43,746 bases of DNA from Myxococcales bacterium (lineage in GTDB: Bacteria > Myxococcota_A > Polyangia > Polyangiales > Polyangiaceae). The notes below the pieces were generated by a model. It was not told the DNA's origin. It saw nothing but the letters and a program-made list of their open reading frames with translations, and searched no databases. The position numbers and the translations under genes are program-made. This document shows positions 1 to 7,829 of this stretch, in pieces (position 1 is the stretch's first letter; every line of letters begins with the position of its first letter). The stretch spans positions 1 to 43,746 of the forward strand of contig JACPVJ010000074.1 of assembly GCA_016191785.1 (NCBI GenBank), read 5' to 3'.

Positions 1-5
1 GAGTG

Positions 6-317
6 CTACGCCGCGCGACCCTTCCGCCGTGGCTTGATCTGGGCCAGACCGATTCGAAGTCCGAAGGGCTTCAGGAGGCGTTCCAGTGTCTCCTGGGTGG
101 GGTTGTGCTTCGGGTTGATCGCCCGCAGCACATTCGGACTCGGCATGCCGACGCTTTCCGAAAACTCCTTCACACCGGTCGCACGAATGACCTTGGCGAG
201 TGCAATCTTCAGCGGGACACCATCCTCCACGGCAGCTGTCAGAAACTGTCGTGCAAATTCCGGATCCTGAAGGTCCTCGGCCAGCCCTTCGTTCCAGTCC
301 CTACTGCGTCTTGCCAT
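6..317 (-). CDS. higA: HigA-type antitoxin, addiction-module DNA-binding protein
   Basis: 103 residues. The protein should neutralise the toxin encoded just upstream and repress their shared promoter. The middle and end (about residues 37-95) look like the Xre-like helix-turn-helix of the HI1420-type antidote family: a segment reading IALAKVIRATG, then SVGMPSPNVLRAINP (recognition-helix region), then TQETLERLLKPFGLRIGL. Length matches the family (about 95-105). Its ATG lies 17 nt inside the toxin gene's 3' end, so the two are co-transcribed in the toxin-first order typical of HigBA. The gene ends at a TAG 6 bases from the window edge and is complete. Base composition looks less GC-rich than the flanking genes, in keeping with an acquired module. 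Confidence 0.85.
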   Translation of the reverse strand: MARRSRDWNEGLAEDLQDPEFARQFLTAAVEDGVPLKIALAKVIRATGVKEFSESVGMPSPNVLRAINPKHNPTQETLERLLKPFGLRIGLAQIKPRRKGRAA

Positions 318-639
318 GTCTCAGTTCCTTCGCGTGCTTGGCCCACAACTCTCGAGCTCGCTTGATGTCCTTCTTCTGAGACCCCTTGTCGCCACCGAGC
401 AAGAGCAAGACCATCTCGCGACCACTTCTTCCAAAGTACAGGCTGTATCCGGGACCGAAGTCCAACCGCGCTTCCAGGACCCCTCCGCCGACCTCCTTGT
501 GATCGCCGAGGTTGCCGGTTTCGAATCGCAGGACCCGTGCCTGCACTCGGGCGCGGACCGCGAGGTCTAGGTTGCTCAACCAATCCCGGAACGGAATTCG
601 CCCGCTGTCATCGACGTACTCGCGGACGACGAAACTCAC
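301..639 (-). CDS. higB: HigB-type toxin, RelE/ParE superfamily
   Basis: 112 residues beginning at a GTG. It resembles the phage-derived Gp49-like/HigB branch of the RelE superfamily: an N-terminal strand followed by PFRDWLSNLD, a central ARVLRFETGNLGDHKEVGGG, then LDFGPGYSLYFGR and VLLLLGGDKGSQKKDIKRA. The family pattern of R-x-Y-(F/Y) followed by LLxGGdKxtQxxDIxxA is well preserved. Known members are ribosome-dependent mRNA interferases or related growth inhibitors; that activity is inferred here. The gene precedes and overlaps its antitoxin gene by 17 nt. A TTGACA hexamer and an inverted repeat lie directly upstream. Confidence 0.87.
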   Translation of the reverse strand: MSFVVREYVDDSGRIPFRDWLSNLDLAVRARVQARVLRFETGNLGDHKEVGGGVLEARLDFGPGYSLYFGRSGREMVLLLLGGDKGSQKKDIKRARELWAKHAKELRHGKTQ

Positions 640-645
640 GCATCA

Positions 646-674
646 GTAGTTATCACCTACGATAAGTATGTCAA
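646..674 (-). promoter_or_regulatory. Promoter and operator of the higBA pair
   Basis: On the minus strand a consensus TTGACA (674-669) is followed after 16 nt by a weak TAACTA (652-647) just upstream of the higB GTG. Between and over them lies an inverted repeat on the plus strand, TAGTTATC (647-654), spacer ACCTAC, GATAAGTA (661-668): eight-base arms with one mismatch. Its position between the -35 and the -10 suits autorepression by the HigA-type antitoxin. The -35 and palindrome are direct observations; the binding is inferred. Confidence 0.55.
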
Positions 675-896
675 GGCTCGTGCACAGGTTCTGATCGCAC
701 GCTCCGAGCAGCACGCGCTGCGTTCGTCGCGATCGAAGTGGACGGCTGCGTTCACCGGGGCCGCGGTGCGGCGGATGCTCGGCGGGACCGCAAGCTCGCG
801 AAGCTCGGCTATCGGGTGCTTCGGCTGGAAGCGGGGCTCGTCGAGCGCGCGCTGCCGCAGGCGCTCAAGCGGGTGCGCGAGGCGCTGAATCCGTGA
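666..896 (+). pseudogene. C-terminal remnant of a DUF559 endonuclease-like protein
   Basis: The plus frame ending at TGA 894-896 reads, from about 720, AFVAIEVDGCVH, then a short RGRGAADARRDRKLAKLGYR, then VLRLEAGLVERAL, and ends VREALNP. This is the characteristic end of DUF559 (Vsr/restriction-endonuclease-like fold): the VEVDGxxH strand, the ARRDxxLxxLGYRVLRxxA helix-strand and the terminal helix. The frame is closed by TAA at 663-665, and no start or N-terminal half is present (a full member is about 110-300 residues), so it is a decayed fragment. The break coincides with the promoter of the adjacent divergent toxin-antitoxin pair, which suggests that module's arrival removed the 5' part. 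Bases 897-977 beyond it show no further feature. Confidence 0.7.
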
Positions 897-977
897 GGCC
901 GCCACGCGGCCGCGGGCGGGAGGGGCGGGGAGAATGCCGTCGGGCGAGCTCCGAGGGATAATGGAAACATACACCCG

Positions 978-1241
978 TCACTTGGTGCCGGTCGCACACG
1001 TGATTGCGCTTGCCGGCGCGCTGCACTTCTCGTCCGCCTTTTCACAGGTGGACGTGAAGTCGACAGGAGACGTGCGTGGCGGGTTGCACGGTTGATCGCC
1101 GTCCGTCGGAGCCTTCTCTGCGTTCCACTTCTCGCAAATCTGTCGCGCTAGCGCTTCGCAGTCCGATTCCCCCTCGCTCTCGGAGTTCCCTGAGCAAGCG
1201 TACATGACTACCGCTACTGCGACTGCGGCACCCCGCTTCAT
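978..1241 (-). CDS. Small secreted/lipoprotein-like Cys-containing protein
   Basis: 87 residues. The N-terminus is a short basic and hydrophobic signal (MKRGAAVAVAVVMYACSG) with a Cys at position 16 that could be a lipobox cysteine, although the preceding residues (MYA) are not an ideal match. The mature part has six further cysteines, consistent with an extracytoplasmic disulfide protein. I do not recognise the family. Its ATG lies 5 nt downstream of the purC stop, so it is probably co-transcribed with purC. A longer reading in the same frame runs back through purC in another frame, but the signal sequence fixes the start at 1241. Confidence 0.5.
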   Translation of the reverse strand: MKRGAAVAVAVVMYACSGNSESEGESDCEALARQICEKWNAEKAPTDGDQPCNPPRTSPVDFTSTCEKADEKCSAPASAITCATGTK

Positions 1242-1246
1242 CGACT

Positions 1247-2215
1247 TCAGCCAATCCCCAAGTTCCGCCGCATCCTCCCGATCGGCTCCTCCAGATTCGG
1301 AACGAACGCCTCCCCCGTCAGCGTCTCCACCGCCTCGATGTACCGCAACGTGGCCTCGACCCTGATCTCGTCCGGGATCGCAGGAATGGGTCCGTCGCCG
1401 GTGAAGCCGCGGTCGGCGAGCCAGCGGCGTAGGTACTCTTTGTCGAAGCTCTCGGGATCTTGGCCGGCGGCGAAGCGTGCGTCGTAGGTCGCGCTCTTCC
1501 AGTACCGAGACGAGTCCGGGGTGTGGATCTCGTCGATCACCACGATGCGGCCGTCGGGCGTCTTGCCGAGCTCGTACTTGGTGTCGACCAAGATCAGGCC
1601 GCGCTCGGCCGCTATGCGCTGGCCGGCGGCGAAGAGGGCCATCGCCATGCTGGCGGCCTGGTCGAAGTCCGCGGCGGGCATGCCCGACAGCGCCAGGATC
1701 TCGTCGCGGCTGGCCGATACGTCGTGCCCGCCCTTGGCGGCCTTGGTGCTCGGCGTGAGGATGGGCTCGGGCAAGCGCTGGTGCTTCTTCAGGCCGTCGG
1801 GCAGGGCGTGGCCACAGAAGGCGCGCGCGCCCTTCTCGTAGTGCACCCAGATGCTGGTCGACGTGGTGCCGGTCAGGTACGCCCGCACCACCATCTCGAC
1901 CGGCAGCGGCTTGCACTCGTGGGCGATCAGCACGTTGGGGTCGGGCACCGCGATCACGTGGTTCGGCGCGACGCTGGCGGTCTTTTCGAACCACCAGGCG
2001 GCGACGTGGTTCAAGAGCTGACCCTTCAGGGGCAGCGTGCCCAGGATGCGGTCGAAGGCGCTGATGCGATCGGTGACCACGATCGTGCGCCTGCCGTCGC
2101 GCGTGTAGTTGTCTCGGACCTTGCCCTCGTACTTGGTCCCCAGCTCGGGGAAGTCGCAGTGGTCCAGGGTGTGGCTCAGGGCCCGTTCGATGGTCGCTCG
2201 GTCGACGCTCGGCAC
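1247..2215 (-). CDS. purC: Phosphoribosylaminoimidazole-succinocarboxamide synthase (SAICAR synthetase)
   Basis: 322 residues. It catalyses the ATP-dependent ligation of aspartate to CAIR in de novo purine synthesis. Family landmarks are present in order: GKVRDNY (31-37, nucleotide loop), TDRISAFD (48-55), LPLKGQLLN (61-69), PVEMVVRAYLTGT (105-117), DTKYELG (211-217) and DEIHTPDSSRYW (228-239). Length is that of the longer PurC form found in yeast and some proteobacteria (about 300) rather than the 240-residue form. It lies 21 nt downstream of an exported-protein gene and 5 nt upstream of a small secreted protein gene. No other purine genes are in the window, so this is an isolated pur gene. 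Confidence 0.97.
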   Translation of the reverse strand: MPSVDRATIERALSHTLDHCDFPELGTKYEGKVRDNYTRDGRRTIVVTDRISAFDRILGTLPLKGQLLNHVAAWWFEKTASVAPNHVIAVPDPNVLIAHECKPLPVEMVVRAYLTGTTSTSIWVHYEKGARAFCGHALPDGLKKHQRLPEPILTPSTKAAKGGHDVSASRDEILALSGMPAADFDQAASMAMALFAAGQRIAAERGLILVDTKYELGKTPDGRIVVIDEIHTPDSSRYWKSATYDARFAAGQDPESFDKEYLRRWLADRGFTGDGPIPAIPDEIRVEATLRYIEAVETLTGEAFVPNLEEPIGRMRRNLGIG

Positions 2216-2236
2216 GGCGCGGAAGCTATCACGAAC

Positions 2237-3253
2237 TCACGGCGACACACCCAGGCTCGACGCCTTCACCCAGAACTGGCCGTCGCCGTGCGGGGCCACG
2301 TTCAACACCTTGGGCAGCACGCTGGCCCAGCCGGCCACGATGTCGAGCACGTAGACCTCTGCGCCGGACTCGAGCGTGCCGATCACCTTGCCCTTGTCGC
2401 TGGCGCTCGCGCGGATCTCCAGGTCCTTGGGCGCGGTCGCGGTGTTGGCGGCGCCGCCCAGCTTGAGCGTGGGCGGGTTGCGCTTGGCGGTGGGCGCGGG
2501 CTGCGAATCTTGCGTCTCGCCCTTGGGCAGCGCCTTCAGATCCTTGGCGCGGGCCCAGGCGTCGATCACCACGTCCGAGTGGTGCACCAGGTGAACCCAC
2601 CCGCCCTTGCTCTCGGTGCTCCAGAGCACGATGCCGTCGCTGCTCGGGTCGGGGCTGAGCATGGTGATCAGGCTGCGCCCGTCGTCGCCGCTGTCGTAGA
2701 GCTCGACGGCCTTCTTCGCGATGTGGGCGCGGGCGCTGCCCGCCGGCGACCAACCACTGGGCGTGCCGCTCGAGAGCGAGAGCGCGCTGCACTCGGCCCA
2801 GCCGGTGAACGCTTGGCTGAACGGCGAGCCCACCTGGCGCTTGACCCGCAGCTTGCCGCTGCCGGCGCCCACCGCCACCACCTCGCGCTGCTCGGCGATC
2901 CAGACGTGGCTCTGCACGACCGGGACCTTGCTGCGCGTGAAGATCGGCAAGCGCTTGGCGTCCACCCAACCCTCGATGCGGAAGCCGCCGGCGCCCGAGC
3001 TGGTCTTGACGTGGACCCGATCGCCACCGCCCGCGAAGAACTCCGACGCGGTGACCCCGATCTTGGCGCCAGTCAGGCGCGCGAACGCGCTGCCACCGTC
3101 GGACTTTTCGTAGATGAGTGTGTCGATGGCGGGCAGCGTGCTGCCGCTCAGCGTGCAGCTGGCCACCTTCGCGTCGTCTGCGACGGCGGGGTCGGGCAGG
3201 GCGACGAGAACAGCCAAGAGAGTGAGGGCGGCGGTCGTCCGGACTGAAAGCAT
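2237..3253 (-). CDS. Exported SH3-like domain protein
   Basis: 338 residues from the ATG at 3253, chosen because it starts a clean signal peptide (MLSVRTTAALTLLAVLVAL, cleavage near AVA-DD); an upstream in-frame ATG would add 26 polar residues. The mature protein looks like two beta-rich modules. A central one has tryptophans in GWVDAKRLPIF and GWVHLVHHSDVVI. A C-terminal module, about residues 250-335, has the bacterial SH3 pattern: DLEIRASASDKGKVIGTLE, then GAEVYVLDIVAGWASVL, ending in FWVKASSLG. SH3b domains often bind peptidoglycan or peptides in the periplasm; the ligand here is unknown. It heads a transcription unit with purC and is divergent from the DHH-like gene, 71 nt apart. Confidence 0.65.
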   Translation of the reverse strand: MLSVRTTAALTLLAVLVALPDPAVADDAKVASCTLSGSTLPAIDTLIYEKSDGGSAFARLTGAKIGVTASEFFAGGGDRVHVKTSSGAGGFRIEGWVDAKRLPIFTRSKVPVVQSHVWIAEQREVVAVGAGSGKLRVKRQVGSPFSQAFTGWAECSALSLSSGTPSGWSPAGSARAHIAKKAVELYDSGDDGRSLITMLSPDPSSDGIVLWSTESKGGWVHLVHHSDVVIDAWARAKDLKALPKGETQDSQPAPTAKRNPPTLKLGGAANTATAPKDLEIRASASDKGKVIGTLESGAEVYVLDIVAGWASVLPKVLNVAPHGDGQFWVKASSLGVSP

Positions 3254-3324
3254 GCTACCCAGTGTTTTGCTCCAGCTCCGCACCTCTGTCATGTCGGCAG
3301 TTGGACGGCGCTCGCCAGACTTCG

Positions 3325-4224
3325 ATGCCACCGCCCGCCCTCGCCTTCACCACGCCGCGCAAGCTGCCGAAAGCCCAGCAGCTTTCCGGCCGGGTCGTGG
3401 TCGTCGACGTGGCCTTCGCCGGCCTGGGGTCGGGGTTCGAGAAGGTCACCCTGCCGTTCATCGAGGCGCTGGGCGACCGGCTGCGGGCCTGGGTCGATCA
3501 CCACGATCACGACGAGCACGCGCGGTTCGCCGCCGATCCGCGCTTCGTGCTCGCGAAGAAATCCGAGCACGGCGCCTGCCCCGAAATGATCGACCCGGCG
3601 CTGGTCGCGCGGGTCGGCCCCGTGGAGACCATCGTGTGTCACACCGACTTCGACGGCCTGGCCAGCGCTGCGAAGTGGATGCGCGAGGGCGTCGAGCCCT
3701 ATCCGGGCTGTGACGCGGACGCGCGGGCGGTCGACACGCGCATCGGCGAGCCCAGCGCCGTCGCCCAGCGCTTCGATCGCGCCCTGCGCGCGCGCCACAA
3801 CGACGCCGGACTGTTCGGGTTGATCGTGCGCCACCTGTCCACCGGCCTGGCCGACGCCAGCCTGTGGGAGCCGATCGATCGCGCCGCGGCGGAGTTGATC
3901 CCGGTCGAGCACGAGACGCGCAGGGCCGCGCAGCGCTACGAGCGCCTGCCCCCGGGCATCGCCGTGGTCGACGTGCGCGAAGGCTTCGGCAAGCTCGACA
4001 AGACCCTGCTTCTTCTAATGGGCCAGGAGCGGGAGGCGGTCTCGGTGGTGATCGACAAGAACAACGTGGCGATCGCCGCGCGCTTCGACAGTGGTCTGAA
4101 CTTCCTCACGCTGTTCGGCCTGGCGGGCGGCATGCCCACCCGAGTGTCGTTGCCCCTCAAGCGGCTGCCCGACGTGCTCGGGGCCCTGGGCGCGGATCCA
4201 GCGTCGGCTTCGCGGTTTGTTTGA
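3325..4224 (+). CDS. DHH-phosphoesterase-like protein with rearranged motif order
   Basis: 299 residues from the ATG at 3325. DHH enzymes cleave phosphodiesters with Mn2+ held by Asp/His motifs. Here GRVVVVDVAFAG (D28) resembles the motif II strand, WVDHHDHDEH (D58-H60) is the DHH motif III, and CHTDFDGLASAAKWM (H106, D108, D110, S114) matches motif I of RecJ/NrnA-like proteins. In standard members motif I comes first, so the order here is II-III-I, as in a circular permutation. The C-terminal 90 residues (KNNVAIAARF, FGLAGGMPTRVSLPL) resemble a DHHA1 substrate-binding domain with a modified GGG(H) loop. Metal ligands look present, so activity is plausible; substrate (nanoRNA, cyclic dinucleotide or other) is unknown. 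Confidence 0.6.
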   Translation: MPPPALAFTTPRKLPKAQQLSGRVVVVDVAFAGLGSGFEKVTLPFIEALGDRLRAWVDHHDHDEHARFAADPRFVLAKKSEHGACPEMIDPALVARVGPVETIVCHTDFDGLASAAKWMREGVEPYPGCDADARAVDTRIGEPSAVAQRFDRALRARHNDAGLFGLIVRHLSTGLADASLWEPIDRAAAELIPVEHETRRAAQRYERLPPGIAVVDVREGFGKLDKTLLLLMGQEREAVSVVIDKNNVAIAARFDSGLNFLTLFGLAGGMPTRVSLPLKRLPDVLGALGADPASASRFV

Positions 4225-4372
4225 CTGGCGCGCCGCGTCACGGGGCGCGTTGCCGAACCCCAGGGCCCGTGGTAGGCCACCATTTCATTTCTGAAAGCGT
4301 GCTCGTGTTTCGGGCACTCAACACCGCGAAGCCTGGTCCGACCCACCAGCTTCAGCAGCTCAAGGGGGGTCG

Positions 4373-5281
4373 ATGTCCGCTCGTTCCAGTTCCGCTCCGC
4401 GCACGTCTGAAGAGCTCTTCATCTACAAGCCCGGTGTCTCGCTCTGCCTGCTCGCCAATCGGCGGGCCCGCACCCTGCGAGTGATCGACTTCCGTAGCGG
4501 CCCGAGCCCGGTGAAGCGAGCGCTGGTGCTCGAGGCCGCCCGTCGCGAGGGGGCCGAGCGCGTGTACACGCTGGTCGAGCGCGACGAGTGCTCGGCCTGG
4601 GTGCGCATGGGCTTCGCCCGCGAGGGCAACATCCCGGGGTTCTACAAGCGCAGCGACGCGTTCGTGCTCGGGGCGCTGGTGGTCGGCGACGACGACTATG
4701 AAGAGAACGAGCACTCGGGCACGCGGCCGGCCCTGACCGAGAGCGGCGACGACGTCGAGACCGATCGCGTCTACCAGGCCGTGCGCCGCGCGATCAAAGA
4801 CGTCGAGGCGCTGCCGCCCATCGCGGTGAAGCTCTCGCAGCCGAAGCCGGCGGACGTGGACAAGGCGGTCGCCGCGGCGGTGCGCGCGAACCGCGCGCTC
4901 TCGGGCTTCGAGCCCTTCGGTCGCGACGTGGTGCGCACCCACTTCCAGTGCACGGCTCGCGGGGGCCTCTCGCTCTGGGCATCGGTCGAGACCCAGAGCT
5001 GCTTCAACAACGCGTTCCTCGAGCTCCTGACCGCGCCCAAGACCGACAAAGAGCTCGCGCTCACCTCGGGCGGCGTGAAGCAGATTTGCGACGAGCTCTT
5101 GCGTCGCGAGGTCGTCAGCTGCTTTGCCCTCACCCCCGCGGACGACACCCGCCTCTCGGCGGTGTTCCCGCTGCACGGCTTCCGGCGCACCGGGCTCTTG
5201 CGCGGGCACATTGCCCTCGGCCCGCGCCGCGTCGACGCGTTCTTGTGGTCGCGCAAGTTGGCACAGCCGGCGGACGGCTGA
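4373..5281 (+). CDS. Tandem GNAT-like acetyltransferase-fold protein
   Basis: 302 residues. The first half (about 15-105) has the pattern seen in AblB-type beta-lysine acetyltransferases: a strand-rich start, VYTLVERDECSAWVRMGF (65-81), then REGNIPGFYKRSDAFVLG (83-100), where GFxxEGxIPGFY is the conserved acetyl-CoA-side signature. After an acidic linker (DDDYEENE) the second half (about 160-295) looks like another, more degenerate GNAT fold, ending LSAVFPLHGFRRTGLLRGHI. No lysine 2,3-aminomutase gene is adjacent, so beta-lysine synthesis is not supported. No signal peptide; cytoplasmic. The acetyl acceptor cannot be predicted. The 148-nt gap upstream (4225-4372) shows nothing I can name. Confidence 0.55.
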   Translation: MSARSSSAPRTSEELFIYKPGVSLCLLANRRARTLRVIDFRSGPSPVKRALVLEAARREGAERVYTLVERDECSAWVRMGFAREGNIPGFYKRSDAFVLGALVVGDDDYEENEHSGTRPALTESGDDVETDRVYQAVRRAIKDVEALPPIAVKLSQPKPADVDKAVAAAVRANRALSGFEPFGRDVVRTHFQCTARGGLSLWASVETQSCFNNAFLELLTAPKTDKELALTSGGVKQICDELLRREVVSCFALTPADDTRLSAVFPLHGFRRTGLLRGHIALGPRRVDAFLWSRKLAQPADG

Positions 5282-5330
5282 GGGTCACGCGCGCCTGGCG
5301 CCGCTGCCGAAGTCCTGATTCAATCCCCGC

Positions 5331-7784
5331 GTGCGTCGCCGAATCTTCGCCGCGGTGGTGTGCGTCGCCGCGCACGCATCTGCTCAGAAACCGAAGCTGG
5401 TCGTGGCCCACGCGCCGGCGGGCGACCGGCAGCCAGCGCTGAGCGTGGGGTTCGCGCCGGACGAGACGCTGCGCGCCGCCGTCTGCCCGACGAGCCCGTG
5501 TGCCCTCGAGGCCGGGCTCGATCTCGCGCTGCCGGCCGAGGCCAAAGCGCTGGTCGGGCGCGCCAAGCTGGCGGTGGTGCGCATCGCCAAGGCGCGGCGC
5601 CTGGTGACGGTCGAGATCCCCGATCCGGCACGCTCGCGCACCTGGCATGCGGTGGTCGCGGCACCGCTCGACGCCAGCGGCACACCGAAGGTGCTGTTCA
5701 AAGGATGGGCCGGGCTGATCGAAGGCGAGCCGGGGTTGCGTAGAGGGCCCATGGTCGAGCGCGGGGATCCGAACGCCGACGGCACGTGGAGCATCGTGAT
5801 CGGCGAGCAACGCGAGGATCTGAGCTTGTGCGGCCGCCCGGCGATCTTGTCGCCGAAGCTGATCGCGCCCGACCTGTCCCTGCGGCCCGCCAAGGTGCAG
5901 CGCCTGGGCTCGGCCGAGCGCGAGAGCGCCGCTCGCGTCACGGCCCGCGCCCTGGCAGAAGACGCGCCGCGGGCTCGCTATCGCTTGTTGCGCGCGACCG
6001 CGGCCACCAGCGCGATTGGCGATCCGGCCGCGCTCACCGACGGCAAGCCCGAGACGACCTGGGCCGAGAACCGAGGCGGCGATGGTCGCGGCGAGTTCGT
6101 GCGGATGGATGCGCCGTCGCAGCTCCCGATCCACGGCTTCGAGCTCACGTTGCGACCACTCGGAGCGGCGCCCGACAAGGGCGTGGCGCCCGCCGAGCTC
6201 TGGCTGGCGACCCACGACCGCGTGATCCACGTGACCCTGCCCGACGACGCGTGGAAAGTGCCCGGCGCGCGCTTCGAGATCGCGCTCGGCACACCGATTC
6301 GCGACGACTGCCTGGCTCTGGTGACCGAGCGCGCCCAGGGCGGCGGCACCGATGCCCGCGTGACCTTCGCCGAGCTCACCGCCAAGACCGAGTTCGATCA
6401 GAACACGGTCGACAGCTTGGTGGGCGCACTGGCCGGGGGCGGGCCGCGGGCCGAGGCGGCAGCCGACGCGCTGCGCGCGCTGGGCGCGGCGGCCGTCGAG
6501 CCGATTCAGCAGGCCTTCGACACCCTCGACGAAGGCGGGCGCCGGGTCGCGTTGGCGGTGATCGATCAGTCGCCGTGCGCGGCGGGTGTTCCCCTCTACC
6601 TGCGGGCGCTGACCGGCCCGTTTCCTGCGCAGCGCCGTCACGGTCGCGACCGACTGCGCCGCTGTGGCGACGCCGCCGCCGACGCGCTGGAGCACGCGCT
6701 GGTCAAGGCGCCGCGGCGACTTCGTCCGCTGCTCGCGTCCGAGCTCTCGCTGGTCGCGCCCGAGCGGGCGGTGCGATTGGTGGTGCCGATGCTGCCCAGC
6801 GCAGACCCGCCGGGGCGCAGGCTCTTGCGCAAGGCGCTGGGCTGGGCCACGCGGGACCCCAAGGCGGTGAAAGAGGTGAAGCGTCTGCTCACCGACCCGT
6901 CGTTGCCCGAGCTCGCGACCCTCGATCTGCTCCGCGCCCTGGGCGATCGCGCCTCCGCCTACGTGCCCGAGTCGTCCGCGGCCCTCTTGCGCGTCGCCAA
7001 GCCCGGCGCCGACCTTCGCACGCGTTACCTGGCGCTCGGCCCGGCGGCAGCGCTCTCGGAGCGTGACCCGGGGGCGCGCGCCCTGCTCGCGCGGGCCATC
7101 GTCTCCGATCCCAGCCATCACGTCCGCGCGGAAGCGGTGCGACGCGTGCCCCGCGTCGACAAGTTCCAGCCCGAGCTGGTGAAGGCTCTAGCGGATCCCG
7201 AAGTGCGCGTGCGCGAGGCAGCGCTCGAGATCGTGACCAAGCCCTCGGGGGCGTTCGCCGCCGACCCGGCAACTCGGCTGCTCCGCTCCGATCGCTGGCC
7301 GATGATCCGTGCCGCCGCGGCGGTCGCACTGGCGAAGCTCGGGACGAGCCCGGTGGTCGACGCTGCGCTCGCCCAGGCACTCGACGACGAGTCGGCCAAG
7401 GTCCGGGCACCCGCTGCCATCGCCCTGGGCGAGCGTCGTGCCACCGAGCACGCCGAGGCCGTGCGCGCCCGCCTGGAAGATCGCGACGAAGCCATCGACG
7501 TCCGCGTGTCGGCGGCGCTGGCGCTCGGGTTGATGTGCGACGGCGGTTCGGTCGACGCGCTCACCGAGCTCGCGCTGACGCTTCGAGATCCTGGGGCGAG
7601 CCCCGAGGCGCGCGCGCTCGGTCCGGTGGCGCTCGGCGCCCTGTCACGCCTGCGGCCCGCCGACTTGCAGAAGCGGCTGCGCCCGCTCACCCAGAGCGGC
7701 GCTCCACCGGCTGTGCGGCGCGCGGCCGAGGCTGCCCTGGCCTCGCCGCCGACCTGCGGCGCGCGGACCCGCGGCCGGAACTGA
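5331..7784 (+). CDS. Exported protein with discoidin-like domain and C-terminal HEAT repeats
   Basis: 817 residues starting at a GTG that opens a signal peptide (MRRRIFAAVVCVAAHASA-Q). Residues 20-190 form an unassigned beta-rich domain with several Cys. Residues about 219-355 resemble a discoidin/NADase-type glycan-binding domain: TAATSAIGDPAALTDGKP, ETTWAEN, GEFVRMD, then IHGFEL and a closing VTFAELTAKTEF. Residues about 365-815 are alpha-helical HEAT/armadillo-like repeats (pairs of helices with the P-x-x-x-x-AL-x-D pattern, for example ALADPEVRVREAALEIV and ALDDESAKVRAPAAIAL). The architecture suggests an envelope scaffold that binds carbohydrate at one end and protein at the other; this role is inferred. 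It is not coupled to its neighbours. Confidence 0.7.
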   Translation: MRRRIFAAVVCVAAHASAQKPKLVVAHAPAGDRQPALSVGFAPDETLRAAVCPTSPCALEAGLDLALPAEAKALVGRAKLAVVRIAKARRLVTVEIPDPARSRTWHAVVAAPLDASGTPKVLFKGWAGLIEGEPGLRRGPMVERGDPNADGTWSIVIGEQREDLSLCGRPAILSPKLIAPDLSLRPAKVQRLGSAERESAARVTARALAEDAPRARYRLLRATAATSAIGDPAALTDGKPETTWAENRGGDGRGEFVRMDAPSQLPIHGFELTLRPLGAAPDKGVAPAELWLATHDRVIHVTLPDDAWKVPGARFEIALGTPIRDDCLALVTERAQGGGTDARVTFAELTAKTEFDQNTVDSLVGALAGGGPRAEAAADALRALGAAAVEPIQQAFDTLDEGGRRVALAVIDQSPCAAGVPLYLRALTGPFPAQRRHGRDRLRRCGDAAADALEHALVKAPRRLRPLLASELSLVAPERAVRLVVPMLPSADPPGRRLLRKALGWATRDPKAVKEVKRLLTDPSLPELATLDLLRALGDRASAYVPESSAALLRVAKPGADLRTRYLALGPAAALSERDPGARALLARAIVSDPSHHVRAEAVRRVPRVDKFQPELVKALADPEVRVREAALEIVTKPSGAFAADPATRLLRSDRWPMIRAAAAVALAKLGTSPVVDAALAQALDDESAKVRAPAAIALGERRATEHAEAVRARLEDRDEAIDVRVSAALALGLMCDGGSVDALTELALTLRDPGASPEARALGPVALGALSRLRPADLQKRLRPLTQSGAPPAVRRAAEAALASPPTCGARTRGRN

Positions 7785-7829
7785 GGGCAGAGCTGACAGC
7801 CGAGCGGGCCTGGTGGTACTTAGCCGGGC

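Noticed and set aside
978..1994. A 338-codon minus-strand frame covering much of purC in another frame
   Set aside because: Most of it is an Arg/Gly/Asp-rich shadow of purC. Only its last 87 codons, with a signal peptide and Cys-rich body, look real.
1460..3247. A 595-codon plus-strand frame opposite purC and the SH3-like gene
   Set aside because: Composition is that of antisense high-GC sequence (Ala/Gly/Arg/His-rich), with no family motif, and both minus-strand genes have clear homologous features.
5130..7121. A 663-codon minus-strand frame opposite the HEAT protein
   Set aside because: Antisense shadow; no signal, domain or plausible start, while the plus strand has a signal peptide and HEAT pattern.
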